Shown here one piece after another: positions 11,125 through 21,448 of a stretch of 64,000 nucleotides of DNA (position 1 is its first letter; each line of letters starts with the position of its first letter). The stretch comes from Gemmatimonadaceae bacterium. Its GTDB lineage: Bacteria; Gemmatimonadota; Gemmatimonadetes; Gemmatimonadales; Gemmatimonadaceae. The notes under the pieces were generated by a model, which made no database searches, had not been told where the DNA came from, and saw only the letters and a list, made by a program, of their open reading frames with translations. The translations under genes were made by a program, and so were the position numbers. The stretch is taken from assembly GCA_020852815.1 (NCBI GenBank), contig JADZAN010000009.1:211264-275263 (forward strand), read 5' to 3'.

Positions 11125-11278
11125 CGGCTGATTTCGAGGGGGTAGAGGGATGGTAGAGGCCCCCCCTCCCTCGATCCCCCAGTAGAGGTCCGGCAGGCGC
11201 CCGGAGATTCGGCGCTGCTCCCGCCCACAACCCGTCAGGCAGCCCCCGTGCCGCCAACGAGCACCCGCACCGAGTGCT

Positions 11279-12367
11279 TCACGGACGAAGAGGTCGTCCC
11301 CTCGGACGCTCCCCCAGCCGGATGAACGCCAGCCCGTTCTGGTCATTCATCGGGATCACGAGCTGGTTCCCCGCCGCGTCGTAGCACATCGACGCCGCGC
11401 TGGGGATGTTCCGCGCGATCAGCTCGGCGGGGCGGCCGGGAGTGATCCGGGAAACCCCGCCCTGGAAGACGCTGCTCACGTACTTGGTCCCGTCGGGCAT
11501 GATCACCACGCCGTCGCTCCCCGCCTGCGCGGCGTGCTCCGTCACCAGAAGCGTCCCGCTCGGCGCGAAGGTGAGCACGGCGGAGTCGCCGCTGTTGACG
11601 ACCACGATGTTTCCGCGCGGGTCGATCGCGATCCCGTTAGGCATGCGCAGTGGCGTCCCCTGCACGAACGTGCGAATGGCGCCGTCGCGCGTGATCTTCA
11701 GCACCTGCCACGTCGCGGGGTCGGCGTCGGGACCGAGACCGCCGGTCTGCGTCGCATAGATGGTCCCATCTGCGGTGACGGCAAGATCGTTGAGCCAAGG
11801 CGAACGGTCGACGCGGATCTCGCCGCGCGGCACGCCCGTCTTCATGTCGAACCTGCGGATCACCGCAACGCGCGGATCGCTCGTCGAGGCGTTGCCGTCG
11901 CTGTCGGCGAGGTACAGCACGCCACCGACGATGTCGCTCCCGAACGGCTCGTTGAGCGTGAGCGCTGGTGCCACGGATGCGCGCGTCGCCGGCGGCTGCA
12001 CGCCGATCCAGCGCGGGGTGTGTACCGATCCGTCATGCCTGATGAGCGAGACGAAGGCGTCGTTCGCCTGCACGCGCTGCGCGACGCCGCGATTGGGGAC
12101 CACGATGAGGCCGCGCGCGGCATCGTACGAACAGCTCTCGGCGTTGTGAATGGCGCCGAAGACGGTGACGTTCGCCGACATCGGCGCGAACGTCCCACTT
12201 GAGTCGTTAGGCGCCGGACGCGTGACGCCGAGCGGATTGCCGACGACGTATGGCTGGGGTGCGGTACGCGGCGCCGGTTGCTGGCCGGCGATGCTCGCCG
12301 GATGCACCACGGCACCTGACGCGGCGAGCACGATCGCGAGGGACGGTGCGAAGGTCCTGAATGACAT
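11279..12367 (-). CDS. Secreted SMP-30/gluconolactonase-like beta-propeller protein
   Basis: This 362-residue protein has a signal peptide (about residues 1-28, ending ASIAGQQ). Its repeats match the SMP-30/NHL-like propeller: WLNDLAVTADGTIYATQTGG, RMPNGIAIDPRGNIVVVNSG and GSDGVVIMPDGTKYVSS. The family includes lactonases with a metal in the central channel; the exact activity here is unknown. I chose ATG 12367 because GAGGTGAT lies just upstream; a GTG three codons earlier is also in frame. It is the last gene of a minus-strand run and begins 10 bp after the stop of the aldo/keto reductase at 12378. Confidence 0.82.
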   Translation of the reverse strand: MSFRTFAPSLAIVLAASGAVVHPASIAGQQPAPRTAPQPYVVGNPLGVTRPAPNDSSGTFAPMSANVTVFGAIHNAESCSYDAARGLIVVPNRGVAQRVQANDAFVSLIRHDGSVHTPRWIGVQPPATRASVAPALTLNEPFGSDIVGGVLYLADSDGNASTSDPRVAVIRRFDMKTGVPRGEIRVDRSPWLNDLAVTADGTIYATQTGGLGPDADPATWQVLKITRDGAIRTFVQGTPLRMPNGIAIDPRGNIVVVNSGDSAVLTFAPSGTLLVTEHAAQAGSDGVVIMPDGTKYVSSVFQGGVSRITPGRPAELIARNIPSAASMCYDAAGNQLVIPMNDQNGLAFIRLGERPRGRPLRP

Positions 12368-12377
12368 GATGATCACC

Positions 12378-14569
<2,192 letters not shown>

Positions 14570-14570
14570 G

Positions 14571-15029
14571 TCACGACCCCGGGGTGAGGAGGCGCGTGAA
14601 CGAGAGCGAGCCGAGCTTCCAGGCGCCGCCCTGCCGGACGTAGACCTCCGTCACGAGGAACGGGTTGCTCACCTCGTTCCCTCCGACGACGGCGTCGAGG
14701 CGGATGCGTGCGAACACGATGGCGGTCGCGTCGATGATGCGCGCCGAGGCCTCGAAGACCTCCGCGTGCTTGTAGTGGATCCCGCCGCTCCGGATCACGT
14801 CGAGCTCCTGCGTCCGCCCCCACGCGCCGCCCATATGGACAAAGATCGACTGATCGTGGAACAGCGTGGCAAGCGAGTCGCCCTGCTTGTCCGCCATCCA
14901 GCGCCACTTTGTGCGCGAGAGGGCGAGCACCTCCTGCTCGGCGGCGGTGGGTGTGCCGGCGGCCTGCGCCAGCAGCGGCGCGACGTGGACGATCATGAGC
15001 GCGACGAGCGCGCCGAGGATCCGCTTCAT
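14571..15029 (-). CDS. Secreted NTF2-like (SnoaL/DUF4440-type) protein
   Basis: This 152-residue protein begins with a signal peptide MKRILGALVALMIVHVAPLLA and then a single NTF2-like alpha+beta domain with KWRWMADKQGDSLATLFHD and VTEVYVRQGGAWKLGSLSFT. Proteins of this kind bind small ligands or act as isomerases; no catalytic residues can be assigned. I chose ATG 15029 rather than the earlier in-frame start because it places the basic residues at the start of the signal peptide. It sits in the reductase operon, 1 bp before the next gene. Confidence 0.8.
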   Translation of the reverse strand: MKRILGALVALMIVHVAPLLAQAAGTPTAAEQEVLALSRTKWRWMADKQGDSLATLFHDQSIFVHMGGAWGRTQELDVIRSGGIHYKHAEVFEASARIIDATAIVFARIRLDAVVGGNEVSNPFLVTEVYVRQGGAWKLGSLSFTRLLTPGS

Positions 15030-15075
15030 GCGAGTGGGGGCTGATGTTAGGGGCAGTTGGAACGCCATGGGTAGC

Positions 15076-15963
15076 TCATGCTTCAGGGATCGGCCGGCCG
15101 TACGCCTCGAGCGTGATCGAGTCCGGTTCGGGTCCGCCGCGCACGCCAGTCTCCAGCGAATCGATGGCCGCGATCTGTTCGCTCGTCAAAGTGAAGTCGA
15201 AGACGTCGAAGTTCTCGGCGATGCGCGCGGGCCGGACCGACTTCGGGATCGCCGAGCGCCCCTCCTGCACGTGCCAGCGCAGCATGACCTGCGTAGCCGA
15301 CTTGCCATACTGCCGCGCAATCGCGAGCAGCGTCGGATCGTCGAAGCTGCGCTTCTCCATCCCCCGGTACGACGTGATGCCGCCGATGGGCGACCAGGCC
15401 TGCGTCGTGATCCCGTGCGCGGCGTGCATGCGTTGCAGCGTCGCCTGCTGGAAGTAGGGGTGCACTTCGATCTGGTTCACCGCCGGGACGACCTTCGCCA
15501 CGACGAGCAGGCGCTCCAAGTGATCGGGCATGAAGTTGCTCACGCCGATGGCGCGCACGCGGCCGTCGGCGAGCAACGTCTCGAGCGCGCGATACGCCGC
15601 GAGCGTGCGGTCGAACGCCGAAGGGAGCGGTTGGTGCAGGAGGAGGAGATCGAGCTGTTCGACGCCCAGCTTGCGCGCGCTCTTGTCGAAGGCGTGGAGC
15701 GCGGTATCGTAGCCGTAGTCGCTGATCCAGACCTTCGTCTCGATGAAGACGTCGTCGCGTGCGAGGCCCGCGCGCCGGATCCCCTCACCTACCTCGCGCT
15801 CGTTGGCGTACGCGGCCGCGGTATCGATGAGGCGGTAGCCGGTGCGGAGCGCCGCTTCGACCGCGGCGGCGGTCTCCGCCGGCGGACTCTGGAAGACGCC
15901 GAGCCCGAGCGAGGGGAGCTCGACGCCGTTGTTCAGGGTGACGTTCGGGACGACGGTGGCCAT
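15076..15963 (-). CDS. Aldo/keto reductase, 2,5-diketo-gluconate reductase type
   Basis: This 295-residue cytoplasmic reductase belongs to a different AKR branch (AKR3/5-like) from its neighbours. It has NNGVELPSLGLGVFQ, LIDTAAAYANEREVG (Asp and Tyr), FIETKVW (Lys), LLLLHQP (His) and the end IPKSVRPARIAEN, which binds the NADP phosphate. ATG 15963 gives the family-typical N-terminus. It is the first gene of the minus-strand reductase run and is divergent from the LysR gene, which probably controls it. Confidence 0.92.
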   Translation of the reverse strand: MATVVPNVTLNNGVELPSLGLGVFQSPPAETAAAVEAALRTGYRLIDTAAAYANEREVGEGIRRAGLARDDVFIETKVWISDYGYDTALHAFDKSARKLGVEQLDLLLLHQPLPSAFDRTLAAYRALETLLADGRVRAIGVSNFMPDHLERLLVVAKVVPAVNQIEVHPYFQQATLQRMHAAHGITTQAWSPIGGITSYRGMEKRSFDDPTLLAIARQYGKSATQVMLRWHVQEGRSAIPKSVRPARIAENFDVFDFTLTSEQIAAIDSLETGVRGGPEPDSITLEAYGRPIPEA

Positions 15964-16103
15964 GGCGACGGCTGCGCGCTGAGGTGCATGGCAATGTGCC
16001 CGCGCACAAGGCGGTCGATCTACTTGCCAGCGGTGTCCACCCTGGTCAGCATTCCGTCCAGTCGGGACACCCGAGGGACCGCCGGGGGGCAGCCGAGGGA
16101 CGC

Positions 16104-17024
16104 ATGAGCGACGAGTTGGATGGCATGGCGACCTTTGTCGCCGTCGCCGACACGAAAGGATTCCGTGCCGCCGGCGAGCGGCTCGGCATGAGCCACTCGG
16201 CGGTGAGCCAGGCCGTGCGCCGCCTCGAGGCGCGGCTCGGCGTCGCACTCGTCAGGCGCACCACGCGCAGCGTGCACCTGACGGAGGCCGGCGAGCGGCT
16301 GTATCACTCGCTGCGGCCTGCCCTCGACGAGGTGCGCGCCGCCGCCGCTGCGGTGGGGGAGCTGGGGCACGAGCCGCGCGGCACGTTGCGCCTGCACACG
16401 TCGAGCGCCGCCCTCTCGATGATGGGCGAGACGCTGCTCCCGACCTTCCTTGCGACGCATCCGCACGTGCGCCTCGACCTCACCATCAGCGACGCTCCCG
16501 TCGACATTGTCGCTGCAGGCTTCGACGCTGGCGTGCAGCTCGGCGAGACCATCGACAAGGACATGATCGCCGTCCCCGTCACCGGCGACCTGCGCATGGC
16601 CGTCGTCGGCGCGCCGGCGTACTTCAAGCGGCGCGGCGTACCTAGGCATCCACGGGAGCTTGTCGATCACGAGTGCCTCAACTGGCACGCGTCGACCGAC
16701 GCGCCCCCCTATCGTTGGGAGTTCACGGAGAAAGGGCGCGCCTTCACCGTCGCCGTTCCTGCGCGCGTCCTCTCGACGGGCTCGGCGATCAACCGCCGCC
16801 TCGCAGCCGCGGGACTCGGCGTGACGATGGCGATGGACGCGTACATTCGCGAGGAGCTGGCGAGCGGCGCGCTGGTCGAGGTGCTCGAGGAGTTCTGCGA
16901 GCCGTTCCCGGGCTACTATCTGTACTATCCGCAGCGACAGACAGCTTCGCGCGCGCTGCGGGCGCTCATCGAGCACCTGCAGCAGTCGCGGAAGCCCAGC
17001 CGCCGAGCGAAAGCGAAGCGCTGA
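16104..17024 (+). CDS. LysR-family transcriptional regulator
   Basis: The 306-residue protein has an N-terminal winged HTH (residues ~5-65, with FRAAGERLGMSHSAVSQAVRRLE) and a C-terminal periplasmic-binding-like effector domain. RRTTRSVHLTEAGERLY is typical of the CrgA/DmlR-like branch. I chose ATG 16104, with GAGGGA upstream. The 140-bp region shared with the divergent aldo/keto reductase gene is the likely operator. The effector is unknown, perhaps an aldehyde or quinone substrate of the reductases. Confidence 0.93.
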   Translation: MSDELDGMATFVAVADTKGFRAAGERLGMSHSAVSQAVRRLEARLGVALVRRTTRSVHLTEAGERLYHSLRPALDEVRAAAAAVGELGHEPRGTLRLHTSSAALSMMGETLLPTFLATHPHVRLDLTISDAPVDIVAAGFDAGVQLGETIDKDMIAVPVTGDLRMAVVGAPAYFKRRGVPRHPRELVDHECLNWHASTDAPPYRWEFTEKGRAFTVAVPARVLSTGSAINRRLAAAGLGVTMAMDAYIREELASGALVEVLEEFCEPFPGYYLYYPQRQTASRALRALIEHLQQSRKPSRRAKAKR

Positions 17025-17057
17025 CGGTGCGCGAGAGCTTTGGGAGATTCGCGTACG

Positions 17058-17082
17058 GGCGGTTCGATTCCGTCGCTTGCCA
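17058..17082 (+). repeat. Partial tRNA T-arm repeat
   Basis: The sequence GGCGGTTCGATTCCGTC is identical to the tRNA-Phe T arm. It is followed by GCTTGCCA, where the tRNA has CCTAGCCA. There is no tRNA body upstream, so this is not a functional tRNA. It may be an inner or older att-like remnant. Confidence 0.5.
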
Positions 17083-17150
17083 TCCAAGCATGCAACAAGG
17101 CCGCGCCGAGGAGCTTTCCCGGCGCGGCCTTCTCTTCTGGTGACCTCCCC

Positions 17151-17378
17151 TCAGTGTATCGCCAGCAGCCCCGCGACCGAGATGTCCTCGTCGAGCTCCG
17201 GCCGATGCACCCCGATCCCGCCCCCGATCAGGCGGTAGCTCCGCTGCGCTACCGGGGCCGCGTCGCGCAGCCGCGGGAACCATTCGAGCGGCGCGCTGCC
17301 CTCACGCCCATCGGCGAACACGAATCGGAGCTCGACGTCGCTCCACACCGCGAACGCCAACGTACGCCGAGGTGGCAC
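17151..17378 (-). CDS. DUF2442 domain protein
   Basis: This 75-residue protein matches the DUF2442 pattern: a beta-rich start (ELRFVFADGREGSAPLEWFP), PRLRDA, then IGGGIGVHRPELDEDISVAGLL. The start codon is GTG at 17378. Family members are small proteins of unknown function, often paired with DUF4160 in toxin-antitoxin-like or mobile loci; no DUF4160 partner is seen here. The GTG start lies just before the tRNA-Phe-like repeat at 17382, so the gene sits between two att-like repeats, which suits a transferred origin. Confidence 0.75.
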   Translation of the reverse strand: MPPRRTLAFAVWSDVELRFVFADGREGSAPLEWFPRLRDAAPVAQRSYRLIGGGIGVHRPELDEDISVAGLLAIH

Positions 17379-17381
17379 GGC

Positions 17382-17398
17382 TCGATTCCGTCCCTAGC
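17382..17398 (+). repeat. Second copy of tRNA-Phe 3' end (att-like)
   Basis: This is an exact 17-bp copy of 11030-11046. It lies 6.35 kb away in the same orientation and could mark the far end of an old island that enclosed the reductase cluster and the DUF2442 gene. Confidence 0.5.
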
Positions 17399-17518
17399 TA
17401 CTAGCAGGACAACGGTTTGTACACGATGTGGAAAGCGCGACTCGGCGGGAGCTGGGCGCGCTTTAGTTCGTACGGGGAGAGGTTGAGGAGCCGCGGGGTG
17501 CGCCCTGGGCAGACGTCC

Positions 17519-17546
17519 TTGCGCCGTTCGCGTCGCTGTGTATTAT
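17519..17546 (+). promoter_or_regulatory. Promoter of the ArsR/SRPBCC operon
   Basis: A -35-like TTGCGC (17519-17524) and a -10 TATTAT (17541-17546) are 16 bp apart. They lie 31 bp before the ArsR start. The AT-rich TATACCATTCGGTTAATTC just after is a plausible operator for autoregulation. Confidence 0.5.
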
Positions 17547-17577
17547 ACCATTCGGTTAATTCACCTGACGGTAAAGA

Positions 17578-17958
17578 ATGGTCGACACGCTGTCCCTCAC
17601 CTTCTCGGCGCTGGCCGATCCGACCCGGCGGGCGATCCTCGCCCGATTGCGGGAGGGGGACGCCAGCGTCGGGCAGCTCGCCGAGCCGTTCCTGGGGCGC
17701 ATGACGCTCCCGGCCGTGACCAAGCACCTCAAGGTGCTGGAGCGGGCGGGGCTCGTCACCAAGGGGCGGGAGGCGCAGTGGCGCCCCTGCACGCTCAACT
17801 CGGCGCCGCTCCGCGACGTGGACACGTGGATGCATGAGTATCGCGCGCACATGGAAGCGAGCCTCGACCGACTGGGTGACTACCTCAAGACGCTCACGAC
17901 GCCCACCCCGCCCACCCCGCCCACCCCTCCGGACCCCTCCCATGAGCCAGACCGCTAG
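17578..17958 (+). CDS. ArsR-family winged-helix regulator
   Basis: This 126-residue ArsR/SmtB-type repressor has the standard wHTH: LSALADPTRRAILARL, then LPAVTKHLKVLERAGLVTKGREAQWRPC. The usual metal-binding cysteines are absent, which suits the subgroup that is encoded next to SRPBCC proteins and does not sense metals. The C-terminus ends in a Pro/Thr run made by a short DNA repeat (CCCACCCCG). The gene overlaps the SRPBCC gene by 17 bp, so the two are one unit. Confidence 0.92.
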   Translation: MVDTLSLTFSALADPTRRAILARLREGDASVGQLAEPFLGRMTLPAVTKHLKVLERAGLVTKGREAQWRPCTLNSAPLRDVDTWMHEYRAHMEASLDRLGDYLKTLTTPTPPTPPTPPDPSHEPDR

Positions 17959-18916
17959 CCCCTACGAAGCCGCGAACGAGATTCGCATCACGCGCGTGTA
18001 CGACGCCCCCGTCTCGCTGGTGTGGGACGCGTGGACCAAGGACGAGCATGTCGGGCAATGGTGGGGGCCGCGAGGCTTCTCCCTAACGACCCACAGCAAG
18101 GACCTGCGCCCGGGCGGCACGTGGGTCTACACCATGCACGGCCCCGATGGCAAGGACTGGCCGAACTTCACGCGCTATCACGAAGTGGAGCCGCGCGCGA
18201 AGCTGGTGTATGACCATGGTGCGTCGTCGGCGGATGCGAAGCCGATGTTTCGCGTGACGGCCACCTTCAAGGACATTGGCGGCAAGACGGAGTTGGACAT
18301 GCGCATGACGCTGGCGACGGCCGAAGAGGCGGCGCAGGCGCGCGCCTTCGTGAAGTCCGCCGGTGGCAACGGGACGTGGGATCGTCTCGCCGAGTTCCTC
18401 GAGAAGCAGGTGTCGCACACCGACGTGTTCGTGATCAATCGCAGCTTCGACGCGCCGATCGACCGCATGTTCGACCTGTGGACCAAGCCTGAGCACTTCG
18501 CCAGGTGGCTGCCGCCGACCGGCATGACGATGACATTCCACCGCATCGACATCCGCAGCGGCGGCGAGGGCTTCTACTCGATGCGCAGTGGCGACTTCAC
18601 GCTGTACGGCAAGATCGCGTACCAGCGCATCGAGCGGCCGCACCTGCTCGCGTACACGCAATGCTTCACGGATGCAGAGGAGCGGTTGTCGCGTCACCCG
18701 ATGGCGCCGCTGTGGCCGGCCTACATGCACACAACGGTGCAGCTGACGGCGGAGGGACCGTCACGGACCCGCGTGACGATTCGGTGGCAGCCGGATCAGT
18801 CGGCGACGCCGGAGGAGATTGCGGCGTTCGTCGCGGAGCGCGGGGGGATGACCGTGGGGTGGACGGGGTCGTTCGACAAGCTCGAGGCGCTTGTTGCGGG
18901 GGGTGAGGGTGGGTGA
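17942..18916 (+). CDS. Tandem SRPBCC (AHSA1-like) domain protein
   Basis: Two START-like SRPBCC domains lie in one chain of 324 residues. The first (about 12-155) has ITRVYDAPVSLVWDAWTKDEHVGQWWGPRGF; the second (about 162-315) has INRSFDAPIDRMFDLWTKPEHFARWLPP. Most relatives are separate one-domain proteins, so this is a natural fusion. The fold binds hydrophobic ligands in a helix-grip cavity; the ligand is unknown. ATG 17942 overlaps the end of the ArsR gene. Confidence 0.9.
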   Translation: MSQTASPYEAANEIRITRVYDAPVSLVWDAWTKDEHVGQWWGPRGFSLTTHSKDLRPGGTWVYTMHGPDGKDWPNFTRYHEVEPRAKLVYDHGASSADAKPMFRVTATFKDIGGKTELDMRMTLATAEEAAQARAFVKSAGGNGTWDRLAEFLEKQVSHTDVFVINRSFDAPIDRMFDLWTKPEHFARWLPPTGMTMTFHRIDIRSGGEGFYSMRSGDFTLYGKIAYQRIERPHLLAYTQCFTDAEERLSRHPMAPLWPAYMHTTVQLTAEGPSRTRVTIRWQPDQSATPEEIAAFVAERGGMTVGWTGSFDKLEALVAGGEGG

Positions 18917-18958
18917 GGGGGTGCAGGGGGGCGTAGTTGTCAATGAAGTCACTACGAA

Positions 18959-18986
18959 AAGGACAACTTGCGCCTAATTTGTCCTT
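18959..18986. promoter_or_regulatory. Inverted repeat AAGGACAA-N12-TTGTCCTT upstream of the DUF4143 ATPase
   Basis: The two 8-bp arms (18959-18966 and 18979-18986) are perfect inverted copies. A third copy, TTGTCCTT at 19012-19019, touches the start codon. The region is AT-rich for this window. It looks like an operator overlapping the promoter. Confidence 0.5.
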
Positions 18987-19005
18987 GTTACAATGACATT
19001 ATAGG
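18979..19005 (+). promoter_or_regulatory. Putative promoter of the DUF4143 ATPase
   Basis: TTGTCC (18979-18984) and TATAGG (19000-19005) are 15 bp apart. The start codon at 19020 is only 14 bp after the -10 box, so the mRNA leader would be very short or absent. Confidence 0.35.
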
Positions 19006-19019
19006 TCGATATTGTCCTT

Positions 19020-20339
19020 ATGGAACGGGCAATATCATCAGATCTCCTCCGCGCGAAGCTCGTCGAGTCGCTCACGGAGTCTCCGCGTCCTCTAACGCGG
19101 CGCGACGTTCGACTCCCCGGGATTCCCGGAAAGCCTTTGGCGATCATCGGGGTGAGACGCGGAGGAAAGACCTCGTTCCTGCACCAACTCCGGGCCGACC
19201 GCATAGCGGGCGGGCGCCCTCGGGAGTCGCAACTCCTGCTGGGACTCGAGGACGAACGCCTGATCGGAATGAATGCGCTCGACCTGGGGTGGGCGATAGA
19301 AGAGCACGCGCGACAATTCCCGAGTCTTCGCGAGAGCGGTCCTCTCTCGCTGTACCTCGATGAGATACAGACGATCAGCGGCTGGGAATCTCTCCTCCAT
19401 CGCCTCGTGGAGACGAAGAACGTCGAGGTGATCGTCTCCGGATCGTCTGCGAAGCTGCTGAGCCAGGAGATCGCCACGGCGGCTCGGGGACGGCTACTCG
19501 ACGTGCTGATGCATCCCTTCTCCTTCCGCGAAGCGCTGCGACACGCGCAGGCGGAGCCAACGGCGGCGTGGCACGCGCTCGACTCGACGGAACGGGTCTT
19601 CCTGGAAGCGCGACTTCGCGCCTACCTCGCGACCGGTGGCTTTCCTGAAGCGCAGGGAACAGACGTTCGGGACCGCGCGCGGCTGCTGACGGGATACGTC
19701 GACACGATGGTGCTCCGCGATGTCATTGAGCGCCATCGCGTCACGAATCCGATCGCACTGCGGGCACTCCAGAGGCACCTGCTCGCCGCACCGGGGGGGA
19801 GCTTCACGGTGCACAAGTTCTACAACTTCCTGAAGTCGCAAGGAGTACCGATCGCAAAAGACACGCTCCATGCGTATCTCGACAACCTACGGGATGCATT
19901 CCTCGTGCGCGTGATCGACATGCACAGCGCGTCGGAGAAGCAGCGGATGGTGAATCCGCGGAAGGCATACCCAATCGACCCAGGGCTCATTCCGCTGTAT
20001 GAACATCCTGGGCGTGCGAACCGAGGGCGCGCGCTCGAGACGGCGGTGCTGTTGGAGCTGGAACGACGCGAGTATGCCGTGACCTGGCTCAGGGTCGACG
20101 ACGATCGCGAGGTGGACTTCTTCGCCAGACGCCCAGGTGAGCCGCCGCTCCTCGTGCAAGTGTGCATGGACACCGCGGACGACGGCACATGGGAGCGAGA
20201 GGTGCGGGCGCTCGAAATGGCGTCGGCGATGTACCCGGACGCCGAGGCACTCCTCGTCACGCAAGACCAGTCGCCGCCGACGCGGAGCCTACCGGGAGCG
20301 CTGCGGTGGTATTCCGCGACGCAGTGGCTGCTGGACTAG
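19020..20339 (+). CDS. AAA ATPase with DUF4143 domain
   Basis: This 439-residue protein has a Walker A motif GVRRGGKTSF at about residues 44-53 and Walker B SLYLDEIQ near 110-118. SGSSAKLL follows, and a C-terminal DUF4143 region begins near residue 220. That region has a PD-(D/E)xK-nuclease-like core (ALETAVLLELERR, then EVDFF and LVQVCMD). Members of this family (AAA_14/DUF4143) have no firm function, but they are common near mobile and defence genes. ATG 19020 directly follows an 8-bp repeat of the operator. Confidence 0.88.
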   Translation: MERAISSDLLRAKLVESLTESPRPLTRRDVRLPGIPGKPLAIIGVRRGGKTSFLHQLRADRIAGGRPRESQLLLGLEDERLIGMNALDLGWAIEEHARQFPSLRESGPLSLYLDEIQTISGWESLLHRLVETKNVEVIVSGSSAKLLSQEIATAARGRLLDVLMHPFSFREALRHAQAEPTAAWHALDSTERVFLEARLRAYLATGGFPEAQGTDVRDRARLLTGYVDTMVLRDVIERHRVTNPIALRALQRHLLAAPGGSFTVHKFYNFLKSQGVPIAKDTLHAYLDNLRDAFLVRVIDMHSASEKQRMVNPRKAYPIDPGLIPLYEHPGRANRGRALETAVLLELERREYAVTWLRVDDDREVDFFARRPGEPPLLVQVCMDTADDGTWEREVRALEMASAMYPDAEALLVTQDQSPPTRSLPGALRWYSATQWLLD

Positions 20340-20439
20340 CGCGTAGCCGCGACGACGACGAGCACCACGGCCCCGAGGCCTGCGTACGTAACGGCTGACG
20401 AGCGACTCAACAGACCCGCCGCTTTGCGGATCAGTGAGC

Positions 20440-20488
20440 ATTGGGGTCAGAGTCACCGAGAATTTGGTTCGGTGACTCTGACCCCAAT
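20440..20488 (-). repeat. REP1 palindrome
   Basis: GGGGTCAGAGTCACCGA and its reverse complement flank an AT-rich loop. The loop reads GAATTTGGTTC, so this copy is inverted relative to the others on the plus strand. Confidence 0.9.
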
Positions 20489-20575
20489 CGGTCCGATGGT
20501 CACTTCGAGCGTGCCGAGTCGCCGCCTACCCAGCGGGTTCCGGTCGAGGAGCGGCAGCCACGATCCCTTCGTGGT
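20489..20575 (-). pseudogene. Relic of an aldo/keto reductase N-terminus
   Basis: On the minus strand the frame reads LGRRRLGTLEVTIGPIG. It shares GRRRLGTLEV with the exported reductase at 13.4-14.6 kb, where the same block starts the barrel. The match then runs straight into REP1, and no more of the barrel is found. It is best seen as a broken gene end left by a deletion or by REP insertion. Confidence 0.4.
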
Positions 20576-20833
20576 GGGGCTCGGCGAGTGATGCCTAAGA
20601 GGTGAAAAGCGTCCTTGTCGTGTCCTTAAGGGGGCGACAGTGCCGCACTTGCGCGGATTGTGGGAGGGAGTGCCGGCAGCTGCATCCGGCGCCACTCGTG
20701 CGCGATGCCGCCCTCGTTGTCCGAGGCCCGCAGGAGGACATGCAGGATGTCTGGGGGTGGTGGCCCGCTCTTCATGACCGCACATCGCCTCAAGCCCCCG
20801 TCCGATGTAGCTTCTCAAGAGAACCCAACTGCC

Positions 20834-21310
20834 ATGAATTGCCCAACCGGATACTCACGCCTGTTCGCGTTGACTGCGATGGCCCTGCTTGCGGCGTGCG
20901 CCAGCGGTGGCGCAAAAGGGCCAGCGGGTGCAAAGGGGGCGAGAGGCGCTGCGCCGTCACCCGAGTCCAGCACGACGGTGACGTCAGCGGACATCGACCG
21001 GAACCCGAGTACGCCGATCGAGGAAGTACTGCGCGGTCGCATCGCCGGCGTCACCGTCACACGAGCTGAGGACGGCGGCCTCATGGTGCGCGTGCGCGGC
21101 GCGACTTCCTTCAATAGCAGCGACGCTCCGCTATACGTCGTCGACGGCGTGCCGCTGCAACCATCCCCTAGCGGGAGTTTGCAGGGAATCAATCCGTACG
21201 ACATCGAGTCGATCAAGGTGCTCAAGGACGCGGCGAGCCTAACGCTTTACGGCTCTCGCGGCGCGAATGGCGTCGTGGTCATCAAGACGAAGAGGCCGGG
21301 CCGGCGGTAA
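20834..21310 (+). CDS. Plug-only TonB-receptor-like lipoprotein
   Basis: This 158-residue lipoprotein has a signal with lipobox LLAAC (cysteine near residue 21), a Gly/Ala linker, then a TonB-receptor plug domain. The plug shows [78 protein letters not shown]. That is the SusC-type plug pattern, but no beta-barrel follows: a stop comes directly after it. It therefore cannot form a channel and may act as a soluble plug or a ligand-binding lipoprotein. Confidence 0.85.
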   Translation: MNCPTGYSRLFALTAMALLAACASGGAKGPAGAKGARGAAPSPESSTTVTSADIDRNPSTPIEEVLRGRIAGVTVTRAEDGGLMVRVRGATSFNSSDAPLYVVDGVPLQPSPSGSLQGINPYDIESIKVLKDAASLTLYGSRGANGVVVIKTKRPGRR

Positions 21311-21448
21311 GTCGCGCGCGAGTTCTTCGGCTGGGGTATCGCTGGGGTATCGCCGGGGTATCGCCGGGTTACAGCTGGCGTCAGGGCACGGCCGTGACCC
21401 AGCTCCATCACAGCTTCGAGCTCCCGGACGCCGAGGCGTCGTTCTTCA

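Larger units (their letters stand above)
20340..20833. other. Gene-poor region with REP1 and an aldo/keto reductase relic
   Basis: Between the DUF4143 ATPase and the TonB-plug gene lie a REP palindrome (20440-20488) and a short minus-strand reductase remnant (20489-20575). The remaining bases, 20590-20833, show no coding signal, promoter or RNA that I can recognise. Confidence 0.5.

Noticed and set aside
17058..17082. Second tRNA gene
   Set aside because: Only the T arm is present; no anticodon or D arm can be folded upstream.
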